Source: Streptacidiphilus sp. 4-A2 (GTDB lineage Bacteria > Actinomycetota > Actinomycetes > Streptomycetales > Streptomycetaceae). Taken from it: a stretch of 64,000 nt of DNA. The translations under genes were made by a program, and so were the position numbers. The stretch is taken from positions 8,710,295 to 8,774,294 of the forward strand of contig JAAFYY010000001.1 of NCBI GenBank assembly GCA_014284505.1, given 5' to 3'. Within the stretch, counting starts at the first letter, position 1. Each line of letters begins with the position of its first letter. The notes below the pieces were generated by a model. The model made no database searches, had not been told where the DNA came from, and saw only the letters and a list, made by a program, of their open reading frames with translations. Below, piece after piece: positions 29,480 to 40,000 of this stretch.

Positions 29480-29960
29480 CGGCACTGGGACCAGGTGTCA
29501 GTCGGCCTCGGCAGTGCTGGCCCGGGCGCCGGCCAGCGAGCGGTGATCCCGGATCCGTCGAGCCGCTTCCAGCCGTCCCAGGTGCCATCCGAGGCAGCGC
29601 CGTTCTCCCACAGGGCACCGTCGGCGCCGGCGATCTGCACACGGACCGCGGTGCGGGTCTCGTCCGGGCCGTGACCGGGGCGCCACTGTCCCCCTTGCGT
29701 ATCCGGCCGCAGTCAAGTCCTGGCCGGTGACGGGCGCGGTGGCGGACAGCGGGAGCGGCCGGACCTCGGGTACCGGGGCGTCGAGTTCGGCCAGCACCAG
29801 GTCGCGGTCGGCGGGGCATCAGCCTGGTGATCTGCGGACCGCCCGCTCGTGCCGGCCAGTCGGTGCACCGGTGATCGACTGGAGGGAGGCCCGGCGCTCC
29901 GGCGGGATGGGCGGCTCCGCCGGCCGGCCGGGGAGCCGCCGTTGGGTGTCGAGGTTGTCA
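29480..29960 (-). pseudogene. Remnant of a second trypsin-like/propeller gene
   Basis: Segments similar to the complete neighbour at 29960-31579 are strung together out of frame: DLVLAELDAPVPEVRPLPLS, TAAGY, KGDSGAPVTA (with the nucleophile Ser), then ADGALWENGAASDGTWDGWK, one propeller-type repeat. The region upstream of the catalytic Ser and most repeats are missing, so this is a partial duplicate. Confidence 0.5.
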
Positions 29961-31579
29961 GCCCAGCTGGCGGTGATGGCGACGCTGGTCGGGTTGCCGG
30001 GAGGGGGAGCTCAGTGGCGGATCCCAGGTGCGTCGGCGTGGCGGACGGTGTGCTCGATGTGGCCGTCTCGGTGACCAGGGGTCTGGAGATTCACGTCGCG
30101 ATGGCACTGGTGCTGGTGGCGGCGTGGTGACCGAGGACCGGGGTGAGTCGCCGAAGGCGCTCCAGGTGCCGTTGGCGTTGCGGTGACGTGGTGGATGTCG
30201 CGTGGCGCTGGTGATGACGGCCTGCATCGCGCCGGGGGCGGCGTTCGAGGCGGAATGCCATGCGACGACCGGGCGCAGGCGGGGTCGGCCGCGGTGATCT
30301 CACCCCTTGGTCCAGGTTCCGTTGGCGTTGCGGATGGCGTGGAACGCGCGGCGTCGGCGATGACACCGATCTGGGTGCTGTCGCCGGTCTGGGCGACGGT
30401 GACGCCGGTGGCGTTGCCGAGCAGGCCGAGTTGTGCGGTGACGTTGCCCAGTGGCCCACTGGCCCTGCGAGTTCTGGATGTCGTGGTAGATCTGGCCGTC
30501 GGCCAGAGCGATGATGGCGACCTGGGTGCCGGTGGAGGTGACGGCGATCTTGGTGAGGTGGCTCAGGGCGCCGGTCTCGGGTGATGTCGCGGAACGCGGT
30601 CCAGGTGCCGTTGGCGTGGCGGGTGGATTCGTAGAGGTGACCGTTGCCGCCGATGGCGAAGGCGTAGTTGTCGGCGTTGATACCGGCGTCAGCGGTGACC
30701 TTGACGTCCCGATGGCACCGGCTGCCCGCTGGACGTCGCGAAGGCGCCCCAGTCGCCGTTGCTGTCACGGATCGCGTGGAACAGGCCCTGGTCTGTCGTG
30801 GTGAGCAGTTGCAGCTTCCACTTGTCCAGGGTGGCGGCGGTGTTCTGCTTGACCCAGTCGGCGAGGTCGTCGACGCGGACGGCGACGGAGCCGGTGCGGG
30901 TCTCGGTGGAGCCGAGGCAGCCCCCTGCCAGGAGGCGGACAGGATCGCGGCCAGTTCGCGACGGCCGTTGGTGGCGGTAATCGCGGGGGCGCCGGTGTCG
31001 CCCTTGCATACGGGTGTGCCGTCGGTGTCCACGGTGGTGGCGGTGACGGTTCCGGTGGTCAGGGGGCCGTGTGGACGAGGTTGGGAACCCAGGTGTCCTT
31101 GGTGCGTCCATGGCCGGCCGCGGTCCAGGTCTGGCCGGCGGCGGGTGCGGTGGCGGTGAGCGGGAGCGGCTGGATGCCGGGTACTCGGGAGTCGAGTTGG
31201 GCCAGAACCAGGTCGCGGTCCTGGCGGGGTATCAGTTTGGTGATGCGGCGGGATGTGCCGGTGCTGCCGCTGAGGTCGGTGCGGCCGATGATGGCGGTGG
31301 TGGGAGCTTGGGCGCTCCGGTGGGAGGTCCTGGGGGTGGCGGGGTCGTCGGCGAAGCAGCTGGCGGCCGTGAGGATCCACTGGTTGTCGATCAGGGTGCC
31401 GGTGCAGGAGCGCAGTCCGTCGCCGATGTCGAGCCTGGCGGTGAATCCGTAGGCCGGGTCGAGGGTCTGGGTACCCTCCAGGGCCTGGGCCGGGAGCCGG
31501 TCAGGGCTCCGGAAGCCACTGCGGCGACCACCGGGGCGGTGATCCAAAGGGTTCGGGAGCGGGTACGGGTCTTTGCCAC
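29960..31579 (-). CDS. Secreted trypsin-fold protein with C-terminal repeats, catalytic residues replaced
   Basis: Reconstructed over many frame changes. GTG at 31579 with AAGGA upstream; signal peptide RTLWITAPVVAAVASGALTG. The S1-protease domain reads GFTARLDIGDGLRSCTGTLI, QWILTAASCFADDP, RQDRDLVLAQLDSRVPGI and CKGDTGAPAI. The catalytic His is Ser (TAASC) and the nucleophile Ser is Thr (GDTGAP), so peptidase activity is unlikely. Downstream come repeats of the kind AIGGNGHLYESTRHANGTW and GLFHAIRDSNGDWGAF, a beta-propeller or lectin-like array. A binding role outside the cell is inferred. The C-terminal boundary is approximate. Confidence 0.55.
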
Positions 31580-31661
31580 GGTACGAGGTCCTTGACGAGG
31601 TAGGGGCCGGGCAGGAGAAAGGGAGCGCACAGCTCGGGTGGGTGTGCGAGCGGCGTGGGCC

Positions 31662-32182
31662 TCAGCCGGTGACGCGCAGTTCGACCAGGACGGACTGGGT
31701 GCCACCGACGGTGCCTTCGCCGACGCTCTTGACCGAGTCCTTGGGGACCTGGACGGTCTGGGTACTGCGGCCGCAGTCAGGTCGGCGCTGATGGGGTGGT
31801 CCGCGGTCTTGAGGAAGAAGACCCGGGGCACCTCCAGGGTGAGGTACCCGGTCTTCGCGGTGGCATGGAAGCAGTACGTCCCGGCTCGGCCGACGGAAGG
31901 GTCCGCGACCGTCATGACCGTGATCTGCGCGGCCGGATCGGTGCAGTCGTCCAGCAGCAGGTGTCCGTCACCCTTGATCAGTTTGATGCCCTGCTGGCTC
32001 AGGATCTGGGCCGCGCCCGGGTACTGGAAGTCCTCGACCGCGGGTGGCGGGGTCTGCGCGTCGGTCGAAGCGGCAGCGGATCCGGCAGTCTGCTGAGGGG
32101 CGGCCAGGGCCGGTGCGCTGACCAGCGCGGCCACGGCACCGGCGGCGCCCACGAGTATCAGTTTGCGGGCAAGGGTGGTCAC
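31662..32182 (-). CDS. Small secreted protein beside trypsin-fold gene
   Basis: GTG 32182; signal peptide LARKLILVGAAGAVAALVSA ending APALAA. Mature part: SQQGIKLIKGDGHLLLDDC, TYCFHATAKTGYLTLEVPRV, KDSVKSVGEGTVGGTQSVLV and a final VELRVTG. One frame change near 31770. Two Cys may pair. This type of secreted protein is familiar from Streptomyces next to trypsin-fold genes; function unknown, but co-location with the pseudo-protease suggests a shared extracellular job. Confidence 0.65.
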
Positions 32183-32548
32183 GGAAGGCCTTTCTCGGGA
32201 CTGGCCGTCGCAGGTCGGCGACGCCACCAGAAGTTCATACCCAGACAGGTAAGAGCTGTCAAATAAGCCTCTTACCTTACATTCAAATATTGAGTGATCC
32301 AAGTCACATCGGCATGGGCGGTGCTTTATTGCTTCGTTATTCAGGGGAGACCGAACCGACATCAAACAGGCGACAGCAGGCCGAACTCGCCCTCGATTTC
32401 GGTGTTTTGTCCGGTTCTATCACCCGGATGGTGCATCGGCTGGACCGCGAGGATCGACCCTCGCGCGGTTTTCCTTATCTTATTTTTAGGTAAGTCCATG
32501 CTTAACATCTCGGGCCGCCATTCGGCGGCTGCCCTCTGACCTCCGCGC
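32183..32548. promoter_or_regulatory. AT-richer divergent promoter region
   Basis: 366 bases between the secreted protein and the ALF-repeat gene with clearly lower GC than the rest of the window (runs such as AATATTGAGTGATCCAAGTCAC near 32287-32310 and TTATCTTATTTTTAGG near 32475). GTGATCCAAGTCAC is an imperfect palindrome and possible operator. No gene supported. Confidence 0.45.
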
Positions 32549-35500
32549 ATGGCCAGTCAGCGAGATGAGCATTGTCTTGAACCGAACAAAAAAGTCCTCC
32601 GCCCGCACCGGGAAACCCGCCGCGCGCTGCGCGCGGGGTTCGCGGCCGTACTGCCCGGGGCCCTGCTCGCGGGCCTGCTCGGTACCACTCCGGCTCTGGC
32701 GGACAGCCCCGCTCCCACCCCGGCCGCCAGCCCCGTCCCCGACACCGACCGGGGCAAGGTCGTCCAGGCATGGCTGAGCGGGGGACCAGGGTACGGGCCG
32801 CCGCCGAGGCCGCCCTGACCGGCACCGACAGCGATGTGCACACGTTCCTGGACGAGGTGGCCGGGGAGACCTTCCAGGACAACCGGGTCGCCGCCGCCCA
32901 ACTCGTCAGCGTGGGCGGCGTGCAGTTGCAGGACGCCGCCGTCAGGGCGCTGTCCGGTAGCGCGGCCGACCTGCGGACGTTCCTGGTGCAGGGCTGGAAG
33001 GAACCGCTGGAGCAGGACAACCGGGTCCGCGTCGCCCAGATCGTCGACGCGGGCGGACCCATCGTCAAAGCCGCCGGGCCGCCGCACTGTCCGGTACCGC
33101 GGCCGATGTCACCGCGTTCCTGAACCAGGGGCGGTACGACAAGCAGGAACAGGACGACCGGTCCTGCTGGCGCAGATCATCGACGCCGGTGGCCCCGCGG
33201 TCCAGAGCGCCGGGGATCGCGCTGACCGGCTCCGCGGACGACATCCGCGAGTTCCTGGCCGTGGGCCAGTACACGGCCCGCTCGCGCGACCAGGAGAGCG
33301 CCACCGTCGCGCAACTGGCCGACGAGGCACACCGCGCGGGCGTTGAGGCCGCCGCCCAGACCGTCGCGGCTCAGGAGGCCTCAGCGCGAGCGGTCACCGC
33401 CTCGAAGCTGGCCAAGGAAGCCGCCCAGAAGGCCGCCGCGGAGGCCGCGGCCGCCAAGGGCAAGGCCCAGGACGCCGCGAGCGCGGCCGCCCGGGCCGCT
33501 TCGGCGGCCGACCAGGCCGCCACCGCCGCTCAGCAGGCCATCGACGCCGCGGCCGCGGCGACCAACGCCGCCCGCGTGGCGGCCAACGCGGCCACGCGGC
33601 CGCCTCCGCCGCCGCCGGAGCCGCCCAGGCCGCCTCCCGCGCCGAGAACGCGGCAGGCTCCGCGGCCACCAACGCGGGCAACGCCTCGGCCGCCCGCAAG
33701 GCGGCGCAGGACGCGCTGAGCGCCGCCAACGGCGCCAACCTGGCCGCGGACGCCGCGGACCAGGCCGGAAAGGCCGCCACCGCGGCGGCGGGCGCGGCCG
33801 GCTCCGCGTTGGACGCGGCAACGACGCCGACGCCGCGGCCAGCGCCGCCGACCAGGCCAACAGCCTGGCCGACCAGGCCGGGCAGCACTCCGCGCAGGCG
33901 CGGACGCGGCGGCATCCGCCACCGCCACGCCAGGGAAGCCGCCCGCGCGGCCGGCGCCGCCCAGGCACTGGCCATGCAGTCCGCCACCGCGGCCGGCCAG
34001 GCCCGTGACGCCGCCCGGTCGGCCGCCGCCCACGCGCAGGCCGCCGCGAAGGACGCCGACGACGCTGCGGCCCACGCCGGACAGGCCGCCACCGCGGCCG
34101 CTCAGTCCACGGCCCACGCGAACGCGGCCAAGCAGGCCGCCGACGCCGCGACCGCGGCGGTGGCCCAGGCCAAGTCCGTGCACGAGCTCGCGGTCCGGGT
34201 CGAGGCCGAGGACCTGACCGCCCGCACCAACGAGGCGACAGCCCGGCTCAGGACCTCAAGGCCAGGACGACGCCGCCAACGCCGCCAAGGCCCGGGCCGC
34301 CCAGCAGGCCAAGGACCTCACCGCCGCCGAACAGACCCTGGCCGCCCAGGCCGCCCAGACCGGGGCCGACACCGCCGCGGTGGCTGCCGCGGCCCGCAAG
34401 GACGCCCTGCAGGCGATGAAGACCGGTGCCCCGTGGAGCCGCACCGCCGCCGAGGTCGCCCTGGCCGAGAGCGACACCGACCTCCTCGGCTACGCGCGCA
34501 CCGGCTGGCTCCAGGCCGCCCAGCAGGACGACCGCGTCACCGTCGAGGATCTCGCCCTCAACGGCGGCTCGGGCAAGATCCGAACCGCCGCCGCACGGCT
34601 CTGTCCGGCGACTCCCAGGCGATCGCCGCGTTCCTGGCCACGGCCAGTACCAGGCCGTCGAGCAGGACCTGCGCGTCTACCTCGCCCAGGTGGCCTCCGC
34701 CGGCGGACCAGAGGTCAAGGCGAAGGCCGCCGCGCCCTGGCCTCCGGCTCCCTCGATCAGTACCGCGAGTTCGCCACCACCGGTCAGGACACCGCCCGCA
34801 CCCAGGACGAACGCGTCACCGCGGCGCAACTTGTCGACAGCGGCGGGAGGTCAAGGCCGCCGCCGCACCGCCTTGGAAGGCCCGCAGCTGCTCCATGCCT
34901 TCATCCAGACCGGCCAGTTCAAGGCCAGCGGCAGGACCAGCTCGCCGCCACCCACACGCGGATTCAGCAACTCATCGCCCAGACCGCCGCCACCGCCGCC
35001 ACCGCCCAGAAGCCGCCCAGCCGGCCAGACCGCCGCCACGCACGCAAGGCCCACCGAGGCCGTACGCCACCGGCCCAGACCGCGGCCGGCGACGCGCAAG
35101 AACTATGCCGCCCAGGCCGCCGGCTCCGCCAAGGAAGACCGAGACCTCCGCGCCCAGGCCGCCAAACTCCGCCAAGACGCCGCAGCGCCCAAGCCCGGGC
35201 CGACAACGCCGCACTGAGCGCCATCGACTCGGCCACCGACGCGCAGAGCTCCGAACTGGGCCAGCGGCTCCGCCGACGAAGCCTGGACCGCCGCCCAGCA
35301 GGCACGCACCTCGGCCACACAGCGGCCAGGACGCGACAGCAGCCGGCACCGCCGCCAACGAGGCCTACGCCACCGCCCTGACCAAGCAGCAGGAAGAGAT
35401 CGCCGAACAGCTGAAGGAGCAGGCGGACGAGGAGGCTGACGAAAACACGGACGGGTACCGACGACGGCGGCTGGATCCATGACTGGCTGAACAAGGCCGA

Positions 35501-36218
35501 GACCGCTTACGACTACGGCAAGGCGGTCCTGACCAACCCGATGTCTGGGCAGGAGCCGGCGAGACGGTCATCAGCTCCCTGATGATCGGCGAAGGAGCGG
35601 CAGGCGACCTGGCGGCGCGGCTCTGTGCCTCACCGGAGCCGGCTGCGTGGCCGCGGATTCGCGGTGGCCGCAGGCACCACCGCCGTCGTCGGCGGCGCGT
35701 ACGGCTTCAAGGACGGCATCGGCCGCCTCGACGACGGCATCAGGAAGGCATTCAGCGACGCCGGCTCCAACCAGCGTTCCGGGGCCTCGTGGCCCGTGCG
35801 TGACGACGTCGCCGGCCCCGCAGGCGGCAAGACCCTCAGGCCGCCCAACGCCCGCCACACCGTCGCCGGGGCCAAGAGCGGCGAGGTGAAGGCGGAGAAC
35901 AGCGTCATCCTGCGGGGCCAGGGTGGCGAGATCAACGATGACATCGCCCAGATCGCTGACGGCAGGGCAACATTCGACGGCGCGACCAACAACTACGGGA
36001 TCAACGGCCGGCTGTACCGTGTCGAACCGAGCGGGACCGTCTACCCGGTGTCCGGTCCCGGTATTGTCCAATTGGACAGGAACGAGTACGCCGCGCTGCA
36101 AGGCATAGCGAAGTCGGGTGGCGACATGGACAGATTCGCCAGCAGTTTCGGAAGGAACCCGCGGTTCACTCCGCAGATCGTGCAGAAGGCGCTCGCCGTC
36201 TACGAGGGGAGGTACTGA
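32549..36218 (+). CDS. ALF-repeat secreted polymorphic-toxin-like protein (frameshifted)
   Basis: A giant exported protein of about 1,220 residues read over a dozen frame changes. Order: signal peptide (FAAVLPGALLAGLLGTTPAL); four ALF repeats of about 43 residues (RALSGSAADLRTFLVQGW, EQDNRVRVAQIVDAGGP); an Ala-rich coiled coil (33300-34390); a second ALF block (LALASGSLDQYREF-like units, 34390-34900); another coiled coil; a hydrophobic segment (GFAVAAGTTAVVGGAYGF); and a C-terminal domain of about 120 residues (KTLRPPNARHTVAGAKSGEV, NNYGINGRLYRVEPSGTVYP, VSGPGIVQLDRNEYAALQGI). This is a stalk-plus-warhead plan. The last domain is not assigned to a known nuclease or deaminase. Its stop overlaps the next start. 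Confidence 0.65.
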
Positions 36219-37127
36219 TGGGCACCGGATACGACATTGTGGCCCTCGGCGACCTGGAGCGGTCGGAGGTCGCGACGGCACTGGCCGAGTTGTTCTCCGT
36301 GGCGCGGCACGAGGTCGTGATGGCGACCTTCGACGACGGGGAGTCCCCGACTGGGACCACGTCCGCGTCAGCTGCCAGTTCGAGCCGAGGGACGGGGACG
36401 CGTACTGGTCGCTCGGCATCTACGCGATCGATGACGTTCCGGTGCCGCCCAGCGAACGGGACCTGACGCTGTGGATGGCCGAGCGGCTGCGGGTGCCGTT
36501 CCTGTTCCCCGCCGCCGAACCCGTCCCCAGCGCCTTCTGGCTGGCCTCCCCACCGGACTCGTCACCCGGGCCCGGCTGGAGGAGGACGGCCTGGACCGCA
36601 GGATCGACGCCGTCGAGCAGTTCGTGCCCGAGCTGCCGCAGTTGACCGTGGCCCGCATCACCGAGGTCATCCGCACCATCGAACTGCCGAACCCGGCGAC
36701 GGGCCGCTTCCGGGACTGGATGGCCGCACACGGAAGGTCCACCGAGCGGTCGGAGGGGACCGGGGCCGAGTGGCAGGCGGGCACCACACTCGGCGCCTGG
36801 GAGTACCTGTCGAGTCGTATGGGCTCGGGGTGGCCTCCCGCGTCCTGGTACCCGGCCGACTTCTACCGCGAGGACCTGGAGTACCGCGACTACCTGGAGA
36901 CCGCCGCCGCCGGCCTTGAGCCGGACGTCGCCGCCGCCTTCACCACCGCCCTGGCGGCCATCGACCACACCTACCGGCAATTGACCGTCGACGACGGCGG
37001 AACCGCCCTCAGCGCCGCCCTCCCCCCTCGCGCCGCCACCGGCCGCCCGGGGCTGGTGGTGGCACCGGCGCCCGACCGAACTCCCCTGGCCTCCCGGCAG
37101 CCCCACCCCGCCCCCGACCACCCGTAG
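36218..37127 (+). CDS. Candidate immunity protein for the upstream toxin-like protein
   Basis: ATG shares its A with the preceding TGA stop (TGATG at 36216-36220), implying coupled translation. About 290 residues, acidic, no signal peptide: starts MGTGYDIVALGDLERSEVAT and contains YWSLGIYAIDDVPVPPSERD, VEQFVPELPQLTVARITEVI and WYPADFYREDLEYRDYLETA. Frame changes near 36345, 36550 and probably 37050 (an alternative frame reads WWWHRRPTELPWPPG). No family recognised. Position right after a C-terminal toxin domain, cytosolic character and acidity fit an immunity role, which is inference. Confidence 0.55.
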
Positions 37128-37280
37128 CCCGCCCCGGCACGGATGGCGGATCGGGTCGCCGCCCGCCCCGTACCCCGCGGGCGCAGGGAGAGTCTGCCGC
37201 ACGGTGCCCCGGGCCGGGCGGGGTGCGGGCCCGGCATGATCGCCACGGGCGTGTGTCTGCGCGCAGCACGGAGCGTCCCC

Positions 37281-37905
37281 GATGTCCCATTCGCCCGCCG
37301 CTGCGATGCATCTGACTGTCCGTCGACGATGCAAGCTGCTTGCCATGGTCGGCGCTGCGAGTTGCCCGCAGGCGATCGCGCTGCGCGCACGGATCGTGCT
37401 GCTGGCCGCGGACGGCCCGGCCGACAGCGCGATCGCCGCCGAACCGGGCTGCAGCGAGCCGACCGTGCGCCGGTGGCGGCAGCGCTTCAAGCGGCACGGC
37501 GTGCCGGGCGTGTTCGACCGCCCGCGCAGCGGCCGCCCGGAGAGGTACGGGGCCAGCGAGCGCCTCGCTGTCATCGCCGTCGCCACCTCCTCCCACCCGG
37601 GGGCCGCCCGCTGGACCCAGGCGCTGGCCGCCGGACACCTGGCCGAACGAGGTATGGCGCTCTCACGCGCGACCGTGCACCGCACCCTGGCCGAAGCCAA
37701 GGTCCGCCCGCACGAGGTCCGCCCGCACAAGGTCCGCGGCTGGCTCAACAGGGCCGACGACGACGCCTTCTGGTCCCAGGCCGGCGCCGTGTCGCCTCCA
37801 CCTCGGCATCCCCGCCGGTACCCTCCTCGTCGGCATCGACGAGAAGACCGGCATCCAGGCCCGCTCTCGCATCCGCCTCCAGTTGATCGCCAACGAGCGT
37901 GAACA
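37281..37905 (+). pseudogene. IS630-type transposase, N-terminal part
   Basis: HTH region (ALRARIVLLAADGPADSAIA, EPTVRRWRQRFKRHGVPGVF, DRPRSGRPERYG) and the linker VRGWLNRADDDAFWSQAG are typical of actinobacterial IS630 elements; the first catalytic Asp is in VGIDEKTGIQA after a frame change near 37795. A PHEVRPHKV duplication is unusual. Sequence then departs (QLIANEREHISKFITAV...), and the second Asp and Glu are absent, so the copy is dead. Confidence 0.7.
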
Positions 37906-38093
37906 CATCTCGAAGTTCATCACGGCGGTGACCACCGATTCCGATATCGATGCTGCGCTCACCGTTCGGCCGTCGGCGCGACCGAGCCGTTCACCGCGTG
38001 CACCAGAGCCTGGTAGAGCAGATGCGGCCGGCGCCGCTGTAACCCCCGCCGGACACCGTGCCTGGGCAGAAGTGTCGCCGTTATCATTGACCG

Positions 38094-39047
38094 GTGATCG
38101 GCAACCTTGAGTCTTTCCAGGACGAGCTGGCTGCCAGCGGGTTTCCGCCGCTGATCAACAAGCTGGCCGGTGCCGGCTTCCGCGGCAGGATCGCCACCCG
38201 TGACCTCGGGCCGCTGCGGCTGGTCTCCCTCGACACGCCCGAGAGCGCCTGCATCGGGCGGGAGCGTGACGCCTCCGACGGCGAGAACCTGGCGGTCAAG
38301 GTGATGACCCGAGGCCGGACGCGGATCGAGCAAGGGCGCGGCGAGGCCGAACTCGGGCCGACCGACCTGGTACTGCTCGATCCCACGCGTACGCTCCGGT
38401 TCGAGAGCACCGCCGCGGCACACGTCACCATCCTGGTTCCGCGCCGGGAGCTTCGGATCCGGCCCGCGCAGATCGACCGGCTCATCGGCGTACGCATCGA
38501 CGGCAGCCACGGCCCGGGCGCTCTCGTCTCCGTGCTGGCCCGGGAGTCGGTGTGGTCGGCGACCGAGTTCCGCGAGGCGGAGGCGCTGCGGTCGGCGGCG
38601 GCCGTCGTCGAGCTGATCGCGGTCGCACTGGAGGCCCGGCTCGGCGACGAACAACCGGCCCCGGACGAGTGGCTGCGGAGCCGGATCGCCGGCTACATCG
38701 AGACCCGGCTGGCCGATCCCGATCTGTCCCCGCCTGGCATCGCCGCCGCCCACAACATATCCGTACGCCGGCTGCACAAGCTGTTCCAGGACCAGCCGCT
38801 CACCGTCGCGGCCCTGATCCGCCGTCGCCGCCTGGAGCGTTGCCGGGCCGAGCTGACCGGAAGCGGACGTACGGTCACCGCCGTTGCCGCCCGGTGGGGA
38901 TTCTCCGATCCCACCCATTTCAGCAAGCTCTTCAAGGCGACGTACGGCTACAACGCCCGTGCACTGGTAACCAGCAGCCGTGCACAGACGACCAGGACGC
39001 GGCCAGCCGGCCCGGACAAGGATGGTGGTGACCAAGGCAGGCAATAG
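38094..39047 (+). CDS. AraC-family transcriptional regulator
   Basis: Intact 317-residue activator. The N-terminal sensing domain of about 190 residues resembles AraC_binding_2 types (VKVMTRGRTRIEQGRGEAEL, GPTDLVLLDPTRTLRFEST). The double HTH follows: GIAAAHNISVRRLHKLFQDQ and VTAVAARWGFSDPTHFSKLF with KATYGY. The cupin gene begins 15 bases after its stop on the same strand, and a truncated oxidoreductase overlaps that, so it probably controls this little operon. Confidence 0.85.
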   Translation: MIGNLESFQDELAASGFPPLINKLAGAGFRGRIATRDLGPLRLVSLDTPESACIGRERDASDGENLAVKVMTRGRTRIEQGRGEAELGPTDLVLLDPTRTLRFESTAAAHVTILVPRRELRIRPAQIDRLIGVRIDGSHGPGALVSVLARESVWSATEFREAEALRSAAAVVELIAVALEARLGDEQPAPDEWLRSRIAGYIETRLADPDLSPPGIAAAHNISVRRLHKLFQDQPLTVAALIRRRRLERCRAELTGSGRTVTAVAARWGFSDPTHFSKLFKATYGYNARALVTSSRAQTTRTRPAGPDKDGGDQGRQ

Positions 39048-39062
39048 CGACAGGAGAAAGTC

Positions 39063-39524
39063 ATGGCGAAGGTAAACATCGTCCGCCCCGGTGAGGGCGA
39101 GATCCTCGGCAGCGGGGCGCAGCAGATCCGCATCCTGGAGAACGGCGAGCACACCGACCACCGGTTGGGGTTCGCCGAGGTCACCATCCCGCCGGGCACC
39201 CCGAGCCCGTTGCAGCATCGCCACGCCCAGCATGACGAGGGCTTCTACGTGCTGGCGGGAACTTTCCGGTTCACCGTCGGCAAGGACCAGTACGACGCCG
39301 GGCCGGGCACCTGGGTCATCGTGCCGACCGGGGCGCCGCACACGTTCGCGAACGTCGGCGACGAGAACGCCGTCATGCTGAACACCTTCACGCCGGACCT
39401 GTATGTGCAGTACTTCCGTGACTTCAAGGCCATGATCGATTCCGGGCAGCCGGTCAACGCCGGGACCATGCAACCGCTCTGGAAGAACTACGCCACCGAG
39501 ATCTCGGACGAATACGCCTCGTGA
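39063..39524 (+). CDS. Cupin-domain protein (quercetin-dioxygenase-like)
   Basis: Intact 153-residue single-cupin protein. Motif 1 is QHRHAQHDEGFYVLAGTFRF, with metal ligands H, H and E; motif 2 is GTWVIVPTGAPHTFANVG. Likely a metal-dependent dioxygenase or isomerase of the bicupin-related small type. AGGAGA lies just upstream of ATG 39063. It overlaps the next start by four bases (GTGA). Confidence 0.8.
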   Translation: MAKVNIVRPGEGEILGSGAQQIRILENGEHTDHRLGFAEVTIPPGTPSPLQHRHAQHDEGFYVLAGTFRFTVGKDQYDAGPGTWVIVPTGAPHTFANVGDENAVMLNTFTPDLYVQYFRDFKAMIDSGQPVNAGTMQPLWKNYATEISDEYAS

Positions 39525-39655
39525 AGCGCCGTCAATACGACCGCTACGGCGGTCCGGAGGTGACGTGGCCCGCTGAGTTCGAGCCGCCACGCCCGGGTCC
39601 GGATGAGGATCTCGTCCGCGTCCGAGCGGCGGCTTCCGACGCTGGGGTGTCATAA
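39521..39655 (+). pseudogene. Quinone oxidoreductase-like gene, cut after 43 codons
   Basis: GTG overlaps the cupin stop. The reading KRRQYDRYGGPEVTWPAEF, EPPRPGPDEDLVRVRAAASD matches the N-terminus of zinc-type NADPH:quinone oxidoreductases (about 310 residues normally). Homology ends at about 39640, where DNA of an inserted transposase family begins; a TAA follows at 39653. A true truncation by insertion. Confidence 0.75.
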
Positions 39656-39990
39656 ACCCCGTCCATGCTGGTCGAGCTGCATGTTGGTACTCGTGCAGGA
39701 TGCCTCCGAGCCGATCTCTCCGTCGGATGCTGTGCTGGTCCAACTCTGATGCTTCGGAGATCGGTTGGGGGAGTGGGCGCAGAGGTGCGGCGGAGTTCAG
39801 GGTGTGGTGTGGCCGGTGGTGGTTGACGTGCTGCTCGTATGCGCGGAGTGTGTGCGGGAGGTGGGTCTGGTTCCAGATCAGGGTGCGGTCCAGGAGTTCT
39901 GCGCGGCAGGAGCGGATCCGTCTCTCCATGATTGAGTTCGTGCGTGGCATCCGGATGACACCGAGATCGCCGAACGCCCAACCGCTACAC
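39656..39990 (-). pseudogene. Transposase C-terminal relic
   Basis: Only the last 90 residues of an rve transposase remain: SCRAELLDRTLIWNQTHLPH, YEQHVNHHRPHHTLNSAAPL, ending RLGGILHEYQHAA. The terminal DNA (CATGTTGGTACTCGTG) also occurs at 27803-27819 at the end of the other relic of this family. It sits exactly at the break of the oxidoreductase gene. Confidence 0.75.
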
Positions 39991-40000
39991 CACCACGCTC

